Under the pieces are notes generated by a model that ran no database searches, was not told the DNA's origin, and worked only from the letters and a program-made list of their open reading frames with translations. Of a stretch of DNA of 64,000 nt, positions 15,958-24,082 are shown piece after piece (the stretch's first letter is position 1; every line of letters starts with the position of its first letter). The stretch is taken from positions 1 through 64,000 of the forward strand of contig CAYSOF010000030.1 in NCBI GenBank assembly GCA_964432595.1, written 5' to 3'. Both the position numbers and the translations under genes were made by a program. This stretch comes from DASYLJ01 sp964432595 (GTDB lineage: Bacteria > Desulfobacterota > Binatia > DP-6).

Positions 15958-16047
15958 CGGGCCCCCGGCGACTACCACGGCGATCCGGGCGGATCGAGGC
16001 GCCCCCTCTGGACGGCGTCGAGGCGTCGGGCGTATGCGGTGGCCACA

Positions 16048-16326
16048 GTGGTCACGCCGCTCGCACGACCCGAGCCGTCCCAGCCGTCCACCGTCGGCGA
16101 GACGATCGCCGACCTCGAGCGCGCGCTCCGCGAGCGGCCGGCGGACTTCGACCTCCACTGCGCGCTCGGCACCCTGTATCTCCAGCTCACGGCCGACGTG
16201 CGCGCGGGCGCATTGTTCGAGCGTGCGCTCGCCGTCGCGACGTCGGCGGGGCAGCGCGCCCGGGCCCGCCGCCTGCTGGGCACGGTCCACCGGCGCCGCG
16301 CGCGGCTCTTCGCCGAGCCGTCGTAG
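16048..16326 (+). CDS. Small TPR-like protein
   Basis: A GTG start gives 92 residues (another GTG at 16039 would add three). Residues 15-60 read as one tetratricopeptide-like helix pair (TIADLERALRERPADFDLHCALGTLYLQ then AGALFERALAVA), followed by a basic helix rich in Arg. Similar short TPR proteins are adaptors, but no partner is evident. The gene fits exactly between divergent miaE and convergent GGDEF genes. The coding call rests on the TPR pattern and is moderate. Confidence 0.5.
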   Translation: MVTPLARPEPSQPSTVGETIADLERALRERPADFDLHCALGTLYLQLTADVRAGALFERALAVATSAGQRARARRLLGTVHRRRARLFAEPS

Positions 16327-16329
16327 CGG

Positions 16330-17727
16330 TCAGCGCCGCGACGTCTCGGCCGTCTGCACGCCGTTCTTCGTCGTCCGCTTGACCGCGTACATCGCCGCGT
16401 CGGCCGCTCGGAACAGCCGCTCGGCGTCGGCGCCGTGGCGCGGGTAGGTCGCGACCCCGACGCTCGCCGTGATCGCCGTGATGTCGACGTCCATCCCGTC
16501 CGGCTGGGCGACGCCCGCGATGGCCGCACGCACGCGCTCGGCCACCTCGGCGGCGGCGTCGGTGTCCGTCGCCGGCAGCACGACGACGAACTCGTCGCCG
16601 CCGAAGCGCGCGGCGAGGTCGCCCGGCCGCAGGCACTCCGCGATCAGCCGACCGACGGTGCTGATCGTGCGACTGCCGACGAGGTGGCCCTCGCGGTCGA
16701 CCACCGCCTTCAGCGCGTCGAGGTCGAGCACCAGCAGCGACAGCGGCCCGCCGCGGCCGAGCAGCACCGGCAGCATGCGATTGAAGTGGCGCGTGTTGGA
16801 CAGGCCGGTCAGGTCGTCGGTGAGCGAGGCCATCTCCACCTGCCGGTAGAGCGACGCGTGCGCGATCGCGATCGCCGCGTGGCCGGCGAACGTCCGCACC
16901 AGCCGCTCCTCGTCGTCCGTGAACGGCGACCCGTCGAGCTTGTTGATCACCTGGATGACGCCGAGCAGGTCGTCCTTGTGCACCAGCGGGACGCAGAGCA
17001 TCGTCCGCGGGACGAGCCCCGTCTGCTGCGCGAGCGACGGGTCGTGCCGTGGATCGCTGCTCGCGTCGGTGAGGCGGACCGGCGTGCGATGCCGCGCGAC
17101 CCATCCCGCGATGCCGCGGCCCGCCGGCAGGCGCACACCGTCGACGACGCCGGGCTGCAGCGCGCGCGACGCGACGAACGCGAGCTCGCGTCCGTGCGGA
17201 TCGTAGAGCAGCAGCACGGCCGCCTGGCTCGGCACCGCGGCGGCGACCTCGGCGAACAGCCGATCGAGCGCGCCCGCGTCGTGCGACAGCGCATCGGGAT
17301 CGAGACGCGTACCGAGCGCCGCCACCGCGGCCTCGAGACGACGGCGATCCTCGTCGTCGAACGGCCGGCCGTCATAGCGGTGGCGCAGCTCGAGCGTGCC
17401 GACGGCGGCGCCGTCGCGCAGGAGGGGTACGGCGAGCGTCGCCGCGGTCGTCGTCCCACCCGGCGCCGCGGGCAGCGGCGCTTCCCCCCCGACCATCGTG
17501 TTCTCGCGCAGCGTCTCCGTCGCGGCGAACACCAGCTCGTCGCGCTGGGCGTCGTAGAGCAGCAGCGACAGCGCCTCGGCCGACGTCAGCGTCTTGATGC
17601 GTTCGAGACCGGCGCGCAGCACCTCCGGCAGGTCGAGCGTGAAGGTGAGCGCGCGGATGGTCTCGTTGAGCGCCTCCAGCTCCCGGAGCTGGCGCGCGAG
17701 TGCCGAGTCCGCGCCGGCAGCAGACAT
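16330..17727 (-). CDS. Diguanylate cyclase with two GAF domains
   Basis: In this 465-residue protein residues 15-140 and 150-290 are GAF sensor domains, and residues 300-460 a GGDEF domain. The active-site loop RFGGDEF is intact, and RPGD five residues upstream matches the c-di-GMP inhibitory I-site, so an active and feedback-inhibited cyclase is expected. There is no signal peptide or membrane segment, so sensing is cytoplasmic. It lies 51 bp downstream of a sigma factor/small-protein pair on the same strand, which may place c-di-GMP synthesis under that ECF sigma (inference). Confidence 0.92.
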   Translation of the reverse strand: MSAAGADSALARQLRELEALNETIRALTFTLDLPEVLRAGLERIKTLTSAEALSLLLYDAQRDELVFAATETLRENTMVGGEAPLPAAPGGTTTAATLAVPLLRDGAAVGTLELRHRYDGRPFDDEDRRRLEAAVAALGTRLDPDALSHDAGALDRLFAEVAAAVPSQAAVLLLYDPHGRELAFVASRALQPGVVDGVRLPAGRGIAGWVARHRTPVRLTDASSDPRHDPSLAQQTGLVPRTMLCVPLVHKDDLLGVIQVINKLDGSPFTDDEERLVRTFAGHAAIAIAHASLYRQVEMASLTDDLTGLSNTRHFNRMLPVLLGRGGPLSLLVLDLDALKAVVDREGHLVGSRTISTVGRLIAECLRPGDLAARFGGDEFVVVLPATDTDAAAEVAERVRAAIAGVAQPDGMDVDITAITASVGVATYPRHGADAERLFRAADAAMYAVKRTTKNGVQTAETSRR

Positions 17728-17778
17728 CCCGGCGCGGTTACCACACGCGCCGGGTGCTGGCTACATGGTCCGGACCCG

Positions 17779-18105
17779 CTACTCGCTCTGGGCGAGCTCG
17801 GTCTGGACCGCGGCGATGACGCGCCGGCGCAGGCGATCGGCGTCGATGCCGAGCACGTCGCAGACGTTCTCGAAGGAGAACGGGCTCTCGCGTCCGCGGC
17901 TACGCACCCATGCGAGATCGCGCACCCGCTTGCGCGAACGGATGGGGGTGTCCGGCTCGCTGACGAGGGAGCGCAACACGTCTTCGAGCACCGCGAGCAT
18001 CAGCTGCATCTCGCCGGTGAGGGGCTGCCCCCCGAGCTCTACCTGTAGGCGACTCCGCCGTGACTCGCCGGGCACCTGCCCGCGCTGTCGACGAATGCCG
18101 ATCAT
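17779..18105 (-). CDS. Small conserved protein coupled to an ECF sigma factor
   Basis: The ATG at 18105 overlaps the sigma-factor stop as ATGA and gives 108 residues. The first 25 residues are basic; 28-52 form an amphipathic helix (MLAVLEDVLRSLVS); the end reads PFSFENVCDVLGIDADRLRRRV, a segment I recall from small uncharacterised proteins in delta-proteobacterial genomes that could be a helix-turn-helix. It may assist or restrain the sigma factor, but no function is known to me. Confidence 0.7.
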   Translation of the reverse strand: MIGIRRQRGQVPGESRRSRLQVELGGQPLTGEMQLMLAVLEDVLRSLVSEPDTPIRSRKRVRDLAWVRSRGRESPFSFENVCDVLGIDADRLRRRVIAAVQTELAQSE

Positions 18106-18671
18106 GCAAACGATTCCTCCACCCGTGCACCGACGAGGCGCCGCCGGAGGGCATGGCGGGCCCGGTGCAGTCTGATCTTCACTGCGTTCTCCGTGACGCC
18201 GAGCCGCGCAGCGGTCTCGGCCGTGTCGTGCTCCTGGAGGTGCCGCAGCACCAGCACGGACCGGTGCGGCTCCGGGAGCGCATCGATGCACTGACGGACC
18301 ATTGCCGCCAGCTCGCCGCCGCCGACACGCTCCTCGGCCGACGGCTCCATCTCCGTCGGACCCTGGCCGGCGGCCACCACGTCTTCGTTCCGGCGCCGGC
18401 GGCTGCGGAGCTGCATCAGCGCGGAATTGACAACGATGCGATGGACCCAGGTGGACGCCCGGGAGCGCGCCTCGAATCCGGTCCGTCCCCGGAGCGCCGC
18501 GATGCAGGCGTCCTGGACGGCGTCGTCGGCATCGTCGTCGTCGCGCGTGACGCGGCGGGCGACGGCGAACATGCGTTGCCGACGGTTGGTGAGTACGTCG
18601 TCGACGGCGGTCGTGTGCAGCGCCGGTACGTCGTCGAGACGCAACGCGGCGTTCTCCATCGGTCGTCCCAT
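18102..18671 (-). CDS. ECF RNA polymerase sigma factor (first)
   Basis: A 189-residue sigma-70-family ECF factor. Region 2 (residues 34-95) contains DDDDADDAVQDACIAALRG and the ASTWVHRIVVNSALMQLRSRR -10-recognition block; region 4 (125-180) contains LPEPHRSVLVLRHLQEHDTAETAARLGVTENAVKIRLHRAR, here described in parts. It lies 39 bp downstream of nrsF and is coupled by ATGA to the small protein after it. No dedicated anti-sigma is obvious unless it shares NrsF or uses the 108-residue protein. Confidence 0.92.
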   Translation of the reverse strand: MGRPMENAALRLDDVPALHTTAVDDVLTNRRQRMFAVARRVTRDDDDADDAVQDACIAALRGRTGFEARSRASTWVHRIVVNSALMQLRSRRRRNEDVVAAGQGPTEMEPSAEERVGGGELAAMVRQCIDALPEPHRSVLVLRHLQEHDTAETAARLGVTENAVKIRLHRARHALRRRLVGARVEESFA

Positions 18672-18710
18672 ACTGTTCTGACGACCATTACGAGCGAGAT
18701 GGGTCGCTGG

Positions 18711-19367
18711 TTACACGGGGCGCCGGCGCCAGCGGCGGAACCACCACGAGCCGAGCGCGGTGCACGCGGCGCCGGCGACGACGACCGGCAGCGCGTGCCA
18801 GACGACGACGTGCAGGAGCTCGTCGACGGGGCAGCGAAGACGCAGCAGCAGGAACGCCAGCACCGCCGCCGCGCCGCCCGCGAGCGCCCCTGCTCGCGCC
18901 GCCGACAGCGGCGCACCGCGACGCAGCGCGATGACGAGCGCCGCCCACGGGCCAGCCGCCAGGCCGAGCGCCGTCCCCGCGCACGGCGCGCCCAGCGTGA
19001 CGAACGCGTCCAGGGACAGCGCCATCTGCGCCGGCTCGCGGAGCAGCAGCGCGCAGCCGAGCACCCCGCCGCCGACGAGACCGGCCACGCGTTCGCTGCC
19101 CATGCCGGGCACCGCATGGCGCAGGGCCTGCGCGGCCAGCAGCACGCCGAGGAGCGTCAGCGTGGCGAGCTCGAGCAGGAACAGGGGCTCGCGCATCCGT
19201 ACCGTGAGGTCGGGACGCGGGCCCAGGATAAGGATGCCCCCGAGCGAGATCAGCGCAATCCCCACCCACACCGTCAGCCGGCGCCCGGGCGACCACAGCC
19301 GGCGCACGGGATGCGCCTCGGCGACGAGCTGCGCGATCAGGTCGGAGCGGTCGTCGGCCGGCGCCAT
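18711..19367 (-). CDS. nrsF: NrsF-family anti-sigma factor (DUF1109-like)
   Basis: A 218-residue inner-membrane protein with a short cytoplasmic N-terminus (DRSDLIAQLVAEAHPVRRLWSPGRR) and about six hydrophobic segments spanning 35-210. This is the plan of the NrsF/DUF1109 family, which holds a cognate ECF sigma at the membrane until a redox or metal signal acts; paired cysteines near residues 185 and 203 may matter. The start is 2 bp after the stop of the second ECF gene, the usual sigma-nrsF order. Confidence 0.8.
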   Translation of the reverse strand: MAPADDRSDLIAQLVAEAHPVRRLWSPGRRLTVWVGIALISLGGILILGPRPDLTVRMREPLFLLELATLTLLGVLLAAQALRHAVPGMGSERVAGLVGGGVLGCALLLREPAQMALSLDAFVTLGAPCAGTALGLAAGPWAALVIALRRGAPLSAARAGALAGGAAAVLAFLLLRLRCPVDELLHVVVWHALPVVVAGAACTALGSWWFRRWRRRPV

Positions 19368-19369
19368 CG

Positions 19370-19924
19370 TCAGCGGGTGCTCCCGAAGAGGGCCCGGAGG
19401 GCCTTGTACGCGCGATGCGCCCGCACCTTGAGGGCGCCGGGCGAGACGCCGGCACGGGCCGCGGCCTGGTCGACCGACAGCCCCTCCACCTGCAGCATCT
19501 CGAACGCCTCGCGCTGCGACGCGGGCAGGCCGGCGAGCGCGTGGTCGAGCGCCTGCTGGTCCGCCGCCGTCGCGTCGGCCACCTGCTCGGGCGGCTCCTC
19601 CACCAGGACCTCCCACGTCAGCCGCGCGCGCCGCCGGCGGGCGTGGTCGATGGCCGTGTGGCGGACGATCGCGAAGAGCCACGGATCGAACGGCCGCTTC
19701 GGATCGTAGGTGTGTCGAGCGCGATGCAGATGCACGAGCGTTTCCTGATGGACGTCGGCGAGCTCCGCCGGATCGCCGATCCGCCGCCGCAGGAACGCCG
19801 CGATCATCGGACTGACGTCCTCCAGGAGGGCGCGATACGCCTCCCGGTCTCCGTGCTGAGCTGCCGCCATCAATTCAGTGCGTCGGCGGCTGCGCGCTGC
19901 AGCCTCGGCGTCCCTTCCAGGCAT
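19370..19924 (-). CDS. ECF RNA polymerase sigma factor (NrsF-linked)
   Basis: A 184-residue ECF sigma. Region 2 includes VHQETLVHLHRARHTYD and RPFDPWLFAIVRHTAIDHARRR (59-99); region 4 includes LPASQREAFEMLQVEGLSVDQAAARAGVSPGALKVRAHR (130-170), given here in parts. Its gene heads a possible five-gene minus-strand transcript: sigma, nrsF, sigma, small protein, GGDEF cyclase. The divergent neighbour is dusB, 218 bp away. ECF/NrsF systems respond to heavy metals or oxidants; the signal here is unknown. Confidence 0.93.
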   Translation of the reverse strand: MPGRDAEAAARSRRRTELMAAAQHGDREAYRALLEDVSPMIAAFLRRRIGDPAELADVHQETLVHLHRARHTYDPKRPFDPWLFAIVRHTAIDHARRRRARLTWEVLVEEPPEQVADATAADQQALDHALAGLPASQREAFEMLQVEGLSVDQAAARAGVSPGALKVRAHRAYKALRALFGSTR

Positions 19925-20142
19925 TACGACGATCGCGTCCGCCGGTTACCGGCCGCACACCCTTTCCTCGCGACGGGCGCGGAAGTAAAGAGCCGTCGCG
20001 TTGACTGCCCGCCTCGCCGTGGGTACGCACGCCCGATGCACGCGGTCCGCGGCCCGGTGGCCGTCCTGCGCCCGGACCGGCTCCGGCCCGGGCTCGGCGA
20101 GACGACCGACACGGCGGATGCGCTCCCGCCCCGGAGACGCCC

Positions 20143-21345
20143 GTGAGCCTGCGCGAGGCTACGCCGCTCAATGCCGGCGTCCCGGTCGCGGCGCCGGGCG
20201 AGTTCCGCCCGCTCGATCTCGGCGCGTTCTCGGTGTGGCCGCCCGTCGTGCTGGCGCCCATGGCCGGCGTGACCAACCTGCCCTTCCGGACGCTCTGCCG
20301 CGAGTTCGGCGCGGGGCTCTACGTCTCGGAGATGATCACCACGCGCGGGTTCGTCGAGGGCAACGCGATGACGCATCTGCTGGCCAGCAGCAGCGCCGAC
20401 GAGCGGCCCCGTTCCGTCCAGATCTACGGCAGCGACCCGCTCGACGTGGAGGAGGCGTCGCGCCGCCTCGCCGGCGAGGGCGTCCACCACATCGACATGA
20501 ACTTCGGGTGCCCGGTGCCGAAGGTGACCCGGCACGGCGGCGGCAGCGCCATCCCGCTCCGACCGCGGCTGATGGCGCGCCTCGTCCGCGCGGCGGTCCG
20601 CGGCGCCGGCGCCGTGCCCGTCACCATCAAGGTGCGGAAGGGCGTCGACGACGGGCTGCTGACGTTCCGCGACTCGGGGCGCGTCGCCGAGGACGAGGGC
20701 GCGCGTGCGATCGGCCTGCACGCACGCACCGCCGCGCAGCTCTATTCGGGCGAGGCCGACTGGGACGCCATCGCCGAGCTGAAGGCGTCGGTACGGATTC
20801 CCGTCCTCGGCAACGGCGACGTGTGGGAGTGCTGGGACGCGCTCCGGCTGATGCGCGCCACCGGCTGCGACGGCGTGATCGTCGGCCGCGGCTGCCTCCG
20901 CCGTCCGTGGCTCTTCGCCGAGCTCGCCGCGGTGTTCGACGGCCGCGAGCCCGCGCCGCAGCCGCGGCTCGGCGACATCGTCGCGCTGATGCGCCGCCAC
21001 GCCGAGCTGCTCGTCGGCTTCTTCGGCCCGCTGAACGGCATGCGCCAGATGCGCAAGTGGTGCGCCTGGTACACGACGGGGTTCCAACGCTCCGCGGCGG
21101 CGCGTGCGGCGCTCGTCCGCGTCGGCACGGTGGACGAGATGATGGACGTCCTCGCGCGCCTCGACCACGACGAGCCGTTCCCGATCCGCACGGTGCGCGG
21201 CAACCGCGTGAAGGACGGTCGCGTGCAGAAGCGCGTGCACCTGCCCGAGGGCTATCTCGATCGCCGCGACGACGACACGCCGCCGACGGCACCGCGCGAT
21301 CCGATCGAACGCGCGGCGTGGGAGCGCGCGCTCGACGGCGGGTGA
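20143..21345 (+). CDS. dusB: tRNA-dihydrouridine synthase DusB
   Basis: A 400-residue FMN enzyme that reduces uridines in the tRNA D-loop with NADPH. The N-terminal TIM barrel has VLAPMAGVTNLPFR (36-49) and the catalytic Cys123 in NFGCPVPKVTRHGGG. FMN-binding LGNGDV and VGRG segments follow, and a helical tRNA-binding domain covers about 290-390. A GTG start is used. Just downstream lies rdgC, with a 65-bp gap. Confidence 0.93.
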   Translation: MSLREATPLNAGVPVAAPGEFRPLDLGAFSVWPPVVLAPMAGVTNLPFRTLCREFGAGLYVSEMITTRGFVEGNAMTHLLASSSADERPRSVQIYGSDPLDVEEASRRLAGEGVHHIDMNFGCPVPKVTRHGGGSAIPLRPRLMARLVRAAVRGAGAVPVTIKVRKGVDDGLLTFRDSGRVAEDEGARAIGLHARTAAQLYSGEADWDAIAELKASVRIPVLGNGDVWECWDALRLMRATGCDGVIVGRGCLRRPWLFAELAAVFDGREPAPQPRLGDIVALMRRHAELLVGFFGPLNGMRQMRKWCAWYTTGFQRSAAARAALVRVGTVDEMMDVLARLDHDEPFPIRTVRGNRVKDGRVQKRVHLPEGYLDRRDDDTPPTAPRDPIERAAWERALDGG

Positions 21346-21410
21346 AAATTCGTCTTGCCGCCGCGTCGTGGGGATGGTACCTGGGCCGCCCCTCAGGGAA
21401 AGGACGCCTC

Positions 21411-22091
21411 GTGGGATTTCTCCAGGCCAGCAGCACCGTCGTACGATTCATCGCGCCGCCGCCGGCGAAGCTCGATCGCGAAGCGTTCGCCGACGCGATC
21501 GCGCGCCGCACGTTCCGCGAGGTCGATGCCGAGCTCGCCGGCAACAAGCAGGCGTTCGGCTGGGTCGGCATCCACGATCCGCTCGCGACCGCGCTCACCA
21601 CGGCCGACCTGTTCTTCCAGCAGTACCTCGTCGTCGGATTCCGCTACGACAAGTGGGCGGTGCCCGCGAAGCTGCTGTGGCTCGAGCGACGTCGCGTGGA
21701 GGAGCAGCGCAAAGCGGAGCGCGGCATCCCGCGGCTCGGCGCGGCGACGCGACGCGAGATCAAGGACGAGGTCGAAGCGCGCCTGCTCGCGCGGTCGTTG
21801 CCCACGCCCCGGCTGTTCGACTGCGCGTGGAACCTCGAGACCGGGCGCGTCTTCTTCACCGGGAAGCAGAAAGCCGCGAAGGACTGCTTCGTCGGGCTGT
21901 TCCACGAGACGTTCGGCATCACGCCGATGCCGCTGATCCCGTATCTCGCCGCCGAGCACGTCGGCCTGTCGGCGCAGGCGGTCGAGCTGGTGCGCGCCGT
22001 CGAGCCCGCCAGTCTCGTGCCGTCCACCCAGGCCCCCGCGCACGAGGGCGTGCCGCATCTGGCGCTCGCGCAGCCGGAGGCCACGGCATGA
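21411..22091 (+). CDS. rdgC: RdgC-like recombination-associated protein
   Basis: A GTG with a GGGAAAGGA ribosome site gives 226 residues beginning GFLQASSTVVRF. The arrangement (AFADAIARRTFREVD, then GWVGIHD, then RLLARSLPTPRLFDCAWNLETGRVFF in parts, ending with FGITPMPLIPYLA) matches the short RdgC form of delta-proteobacterial relatives; E. coli RdgC is about 300 residues. RdgC is a ring-shaped DNA-binding protein that limits RecA action. The gene overlaps the next by ATGA, so its partner should be co-translated. Assignment by pattern memory, not alignment. Confidence 0.75.
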   Translation: MGFLQASSTVVRFIAPPPAKLDREAFADAIARRTFREVDAELAGNKQAFGWVGIHDPLATALTTADLFFQQYLVVGFRYDKWAVPAKLLWLERRRVEEQRKAERGIPRLGAATRREIKDEVEARLLARSLPTPRLFDCAWNLETGRVFFTGKQKAAKDCFVGLFHETFGITPMPLIPYLAAEHVGLSAQAVELVRAVEPASLVPSTQAPAHEGVPHLALAQPEATA

Positions 22092-22633
22092 ACGAGGACT
22101 TCCTCAGCGTCGTCGAGACGAAGCGCTTCCTCGGCCGCGAGTTCCTCACGTGGCTCGTCCACCAGCTCGAGGAGGGCGGCGGCAAGGTCGAGTACGAGGG
22201 CGACGTCCTCGAGCTCGCGCTCGGCGACCGCGTGGTGCTGCAGGGCGGCGGTCTCGACAAGGCGCGGCTCACCGTCGTCGGCGAGGGCGACGTGCGGCCC
22301 GAGCTGGGCGCCGGGCTGCGCGGCGGCAAGCTCATGGACCGCGCCCGCATCTCCCTGACGCGTGGCGAGCGGCGCTGGGAGCTGGTGCTCGACGGCGGTC
22401 TGCTGACCTACGACTCGCTCCGCTGTCCGACGCTCGGCGACGACGACAAGGCCATCCAGGACGACCCGCGCGCGTCCTTCGAGAACGACCTGTTCCTGCG
22501 CCTCGCCGACATGGAGGATGCGATCTCGGTCATCGACCGCCTGTTCGCCGACTTCTGCAAGCTGCGGGGTGCGTCGTCGTGGAGCGGCCGCACGCTGCCG
22601 GCGCTGCGCGCGTGGGTCGACGGCCTGCGCTGA
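22088..22633 (+). CDS. Conserved protein coupled to rdgC
   Basis: The ATG at 22088 overlaps the rdgC stop by 4 bp and gives 181 residues. It starts with a helical segment FLGREFLTWLVHQLEEGG (12-29), continues with a beta-rich middle (EYEGDVLELALGDRVVLQG), then a mixed tail ending in a helix. I recall similarly sized proteins with a GREFLTWL motif beside rdgC in other delta-proteobacteria, but cannot confirm that here. No catalytic motif is visible. Coupling suggests a physical partner of RdgC. Confidence 0.7.
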   Translation: MNEDFLSVVETKRFLGREFLTWLVHQLEEGGGKVEYEGDVLELALGDRVVLQGGGLDKARLTVVGEGDVRPELGAGLRGGKLMDRARISLTRGERRWELVLDGGLLTYDSLRCPTLGDDDKAIQDDPRASFENDLFLRLADMEDAISVIDRLFADFCKLRGASSWSGRTLPALRAWVDGLR

Positions 22634-22691
22634 CGACCTCCCCTGTTCTGGGGAGCACGCCCGGCCGCGCCGCGGGGTAAGGTCCGCTCGC

Positions 22692-23354
22692 ATGGCCGAG
22701 GCGCCCTACCGCATCCTGCTCGTCGAGGACGACGCCAACACCCGCGGCCGCCTCGCCGCGGCGATCGAGGCGCATCCCCAGCTCGTGCTCCTGTCGGCGG
22801 TCGGCTCGTGCGCCGAGGCGCGTGCGGCGCTCGACGCACAGACCCCCGACGTGCTGCTCACCGACTTGGGCCTCCCCGACGGCGACGGCGCCGATCTGAT
22901 CCGCGAGGTGCGGCGGCGGAAGCTGCCGACCGAGGCGATGGTGGTCACGGTCTTCGGCGACGAGCAGCACGTCGTCGCCGCGATCGAGGCCGGCGCAATG
23001 GGCTACCTGCTGAAGGACGGCTCGGCGGAGTACATCGGTAGCTCCGTGCTCGAGATGATGGACGGCGGCTCGCCGATCAGCCCGCCGATCGCGCGTTACC
23101 TGCTCCGCCGTTTCCGTCCGCCCGACGCGGGCGACGACGACACCGCGCCGCCGCGGCTCTCGGAGCGCGAGCACGAGGTGCTCACGCTCATCGTGAAGGG
23201 CTTCAGCTACGCGGAGATCGCGCGCCTCATCGGCGTCTCGGCGCACACCGTCACGACGCACGTGCGGAACATCTACCGCAAGCTCGAGGTGCACTCGCGG
23301 GGGGAGGCGGTGTACGAGGCGCTGCAGCTGGGGCTCGTCAAGATCGACGACTGA
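22692..23354 (+). CDS. NarL/FixJ-family response regulator
   Basis: A 220-residue two-component regulator. The receiver domain (6-125) has the acidic pair in LLVEDD, phosphoacceptor D58 in LLTDLGLPDG and a conserved Lys in LLKDGS. The LuxR-type helix-turn-helix (155-212) reads SEREHEVLTLIVKGFSYAEIA then VSAHTVTTHVRNIYRKL. Its likely kinase is the HisKA_3 sensor at 24083-25924, about 0.7 kb away and convergent, separated by an AIG2 gene and an inverted repeat. That pairing is inferred from class and proximity. Confidence 0.93.
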   Translation: MAEAPYRILLVEDDANTRGRLAAAIEAHPQLVLLSAVGSCAEARAALDAQTPDVLLTDLGLPDGDGADLIREVRRRKLPTEAMVVTVFGDEQHVVAAIEAGAMGYLLKDGSAEYIGSSVLEMMDGGSPISPPIARYLLRRFRPPDAGDDDTAPPRLSEREHEVLTLIVKGFSYAEIARLIGVSAHTVTTHVRNIYRKLEVHSRGEAVYEALQLGLVKIDD

Positions 23355-23370
23355 GTTCGCGGTGCCGGCG

Positions 23371-23516
23371 CGGGGCGGGGGCCGCGGGTCGTGGTGCGGG
23401 GGTCTCAGGCTGCGCGTGGCGCTCGCTCGGCACCACCCCGCCCCTTTCCCCGCCACGCTCACTCCCGACACGCTCGCTCCGAGACCCACGCACCACGACC
23501 CGCGGCCCCCGCCCCG
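23371..23516. repeat. Large inverted repeat with 36-bp arms
   Basis: Left arm 23371-23406 and right arm 23481-23516 are reverse complements with 35 of 36 positions matching. A 74-base central part contains imperfect repeats of CGCTCGCTC. The whole 146-bp element fills most of the 200-bp gap between convergent genes. It has no ORF and no obvious target duplication. It may be a strong bidirectional terminator, or a MITE/REP-like mobile palindrome with copies elsewhere. Confidence 0.75.
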
Positions 23517-23555
23517 CTTGCGTACCGGCGGGCTTCGGTCGTCGGTCTTTGCTCG

Positions 23556-24080
23556 CTACTTGCGGCGCATGCGCATCAGCGCGTCGCCGACCGGGCGGAA
23601 GGCTTTCGACATGGCGCTTTCTTCGCACGTCGCGACCGCGCGGAGCGCGTCGAGGTAGTCCGGCGGGAGGCCGTGCTCTTCGGCGCCGGCCAGGATGAGG
23701 GTCATGTAGCGGATCGACGGTTTCAGGTCGGGATCGCTCCGCTCCGAGCTCAACGAGCAGGCGCTCGTCGGCGGATCGTCGACGTCGACCAGGGACTTCA
23801 CGGGAACGATCACGCGCTTGTAGTTGCCGATCAGTACGCCTTCGGTCAGCTCGATGTGCTCGAGGTCGTCCCAGGTCACCTCGAAGGCGACACCCAGGGC
23901 GCTCGCGGCGGGGTCCTGGATCAGGTTGGCGAAGGCTTCGCCGATCGGCAGCAGCGGCGGCTTGTCGAAGACCACGCGCCAGCCGGGGACGCGGACCGGG
24001 ATCGCACGGGTGAAGGCGATCTGCCGACGGCCCGAGAGGGTGTCGCGCTGCATGTTCGAGCCGTAGGCGAAGTACCACAT
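23556..24080 (-). CDS. Gamma-glutamylcyclotransferase-like (AIG2) protein
   Basis: The conserved start MWYFAYGSNM (the YGSN motif binds the substrate's gamma-glutamyl part) fixes the ATG at 24080 and gives 174 residues. Family members cyclise gamma-glutamyl peptides or amines to 5-oxoproline. The usual catalytic Glu lies probably in DDLEHIELTEG (about 75). It starts 2 bp after the sensor kinase stop, so they are co-transcribed. Whether it has a signalling or glutathione role is unknown. Confidence 0.85.
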   Translation of the reverse strand: MWYFAYGSNMQRDTLSGRRQIAFTRAIPVRVPGWRVVFDKPPLLPIGEAFANLIQDPAASALGVAFEVTWDDLEHIELTEGVLIGNYKRVIVPVKSLVDVDDPPTSACSLSSERSDPDLKPSIRYMTLILAGAEEHGLPPDYLDALRAVATCEESAMSKAFRPVGDALMRMRRK

Positions 24081-24082
24081 CG

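Noticed and set aside
19942..19952. CCGGTTACCGG palindrome with a GTAACC core before the NrsF-linked sigma gene
   Set aside because: I considered an autoregulated ECF promoter, but the matching -10 would fall on the start codon, so the spacing does not work.
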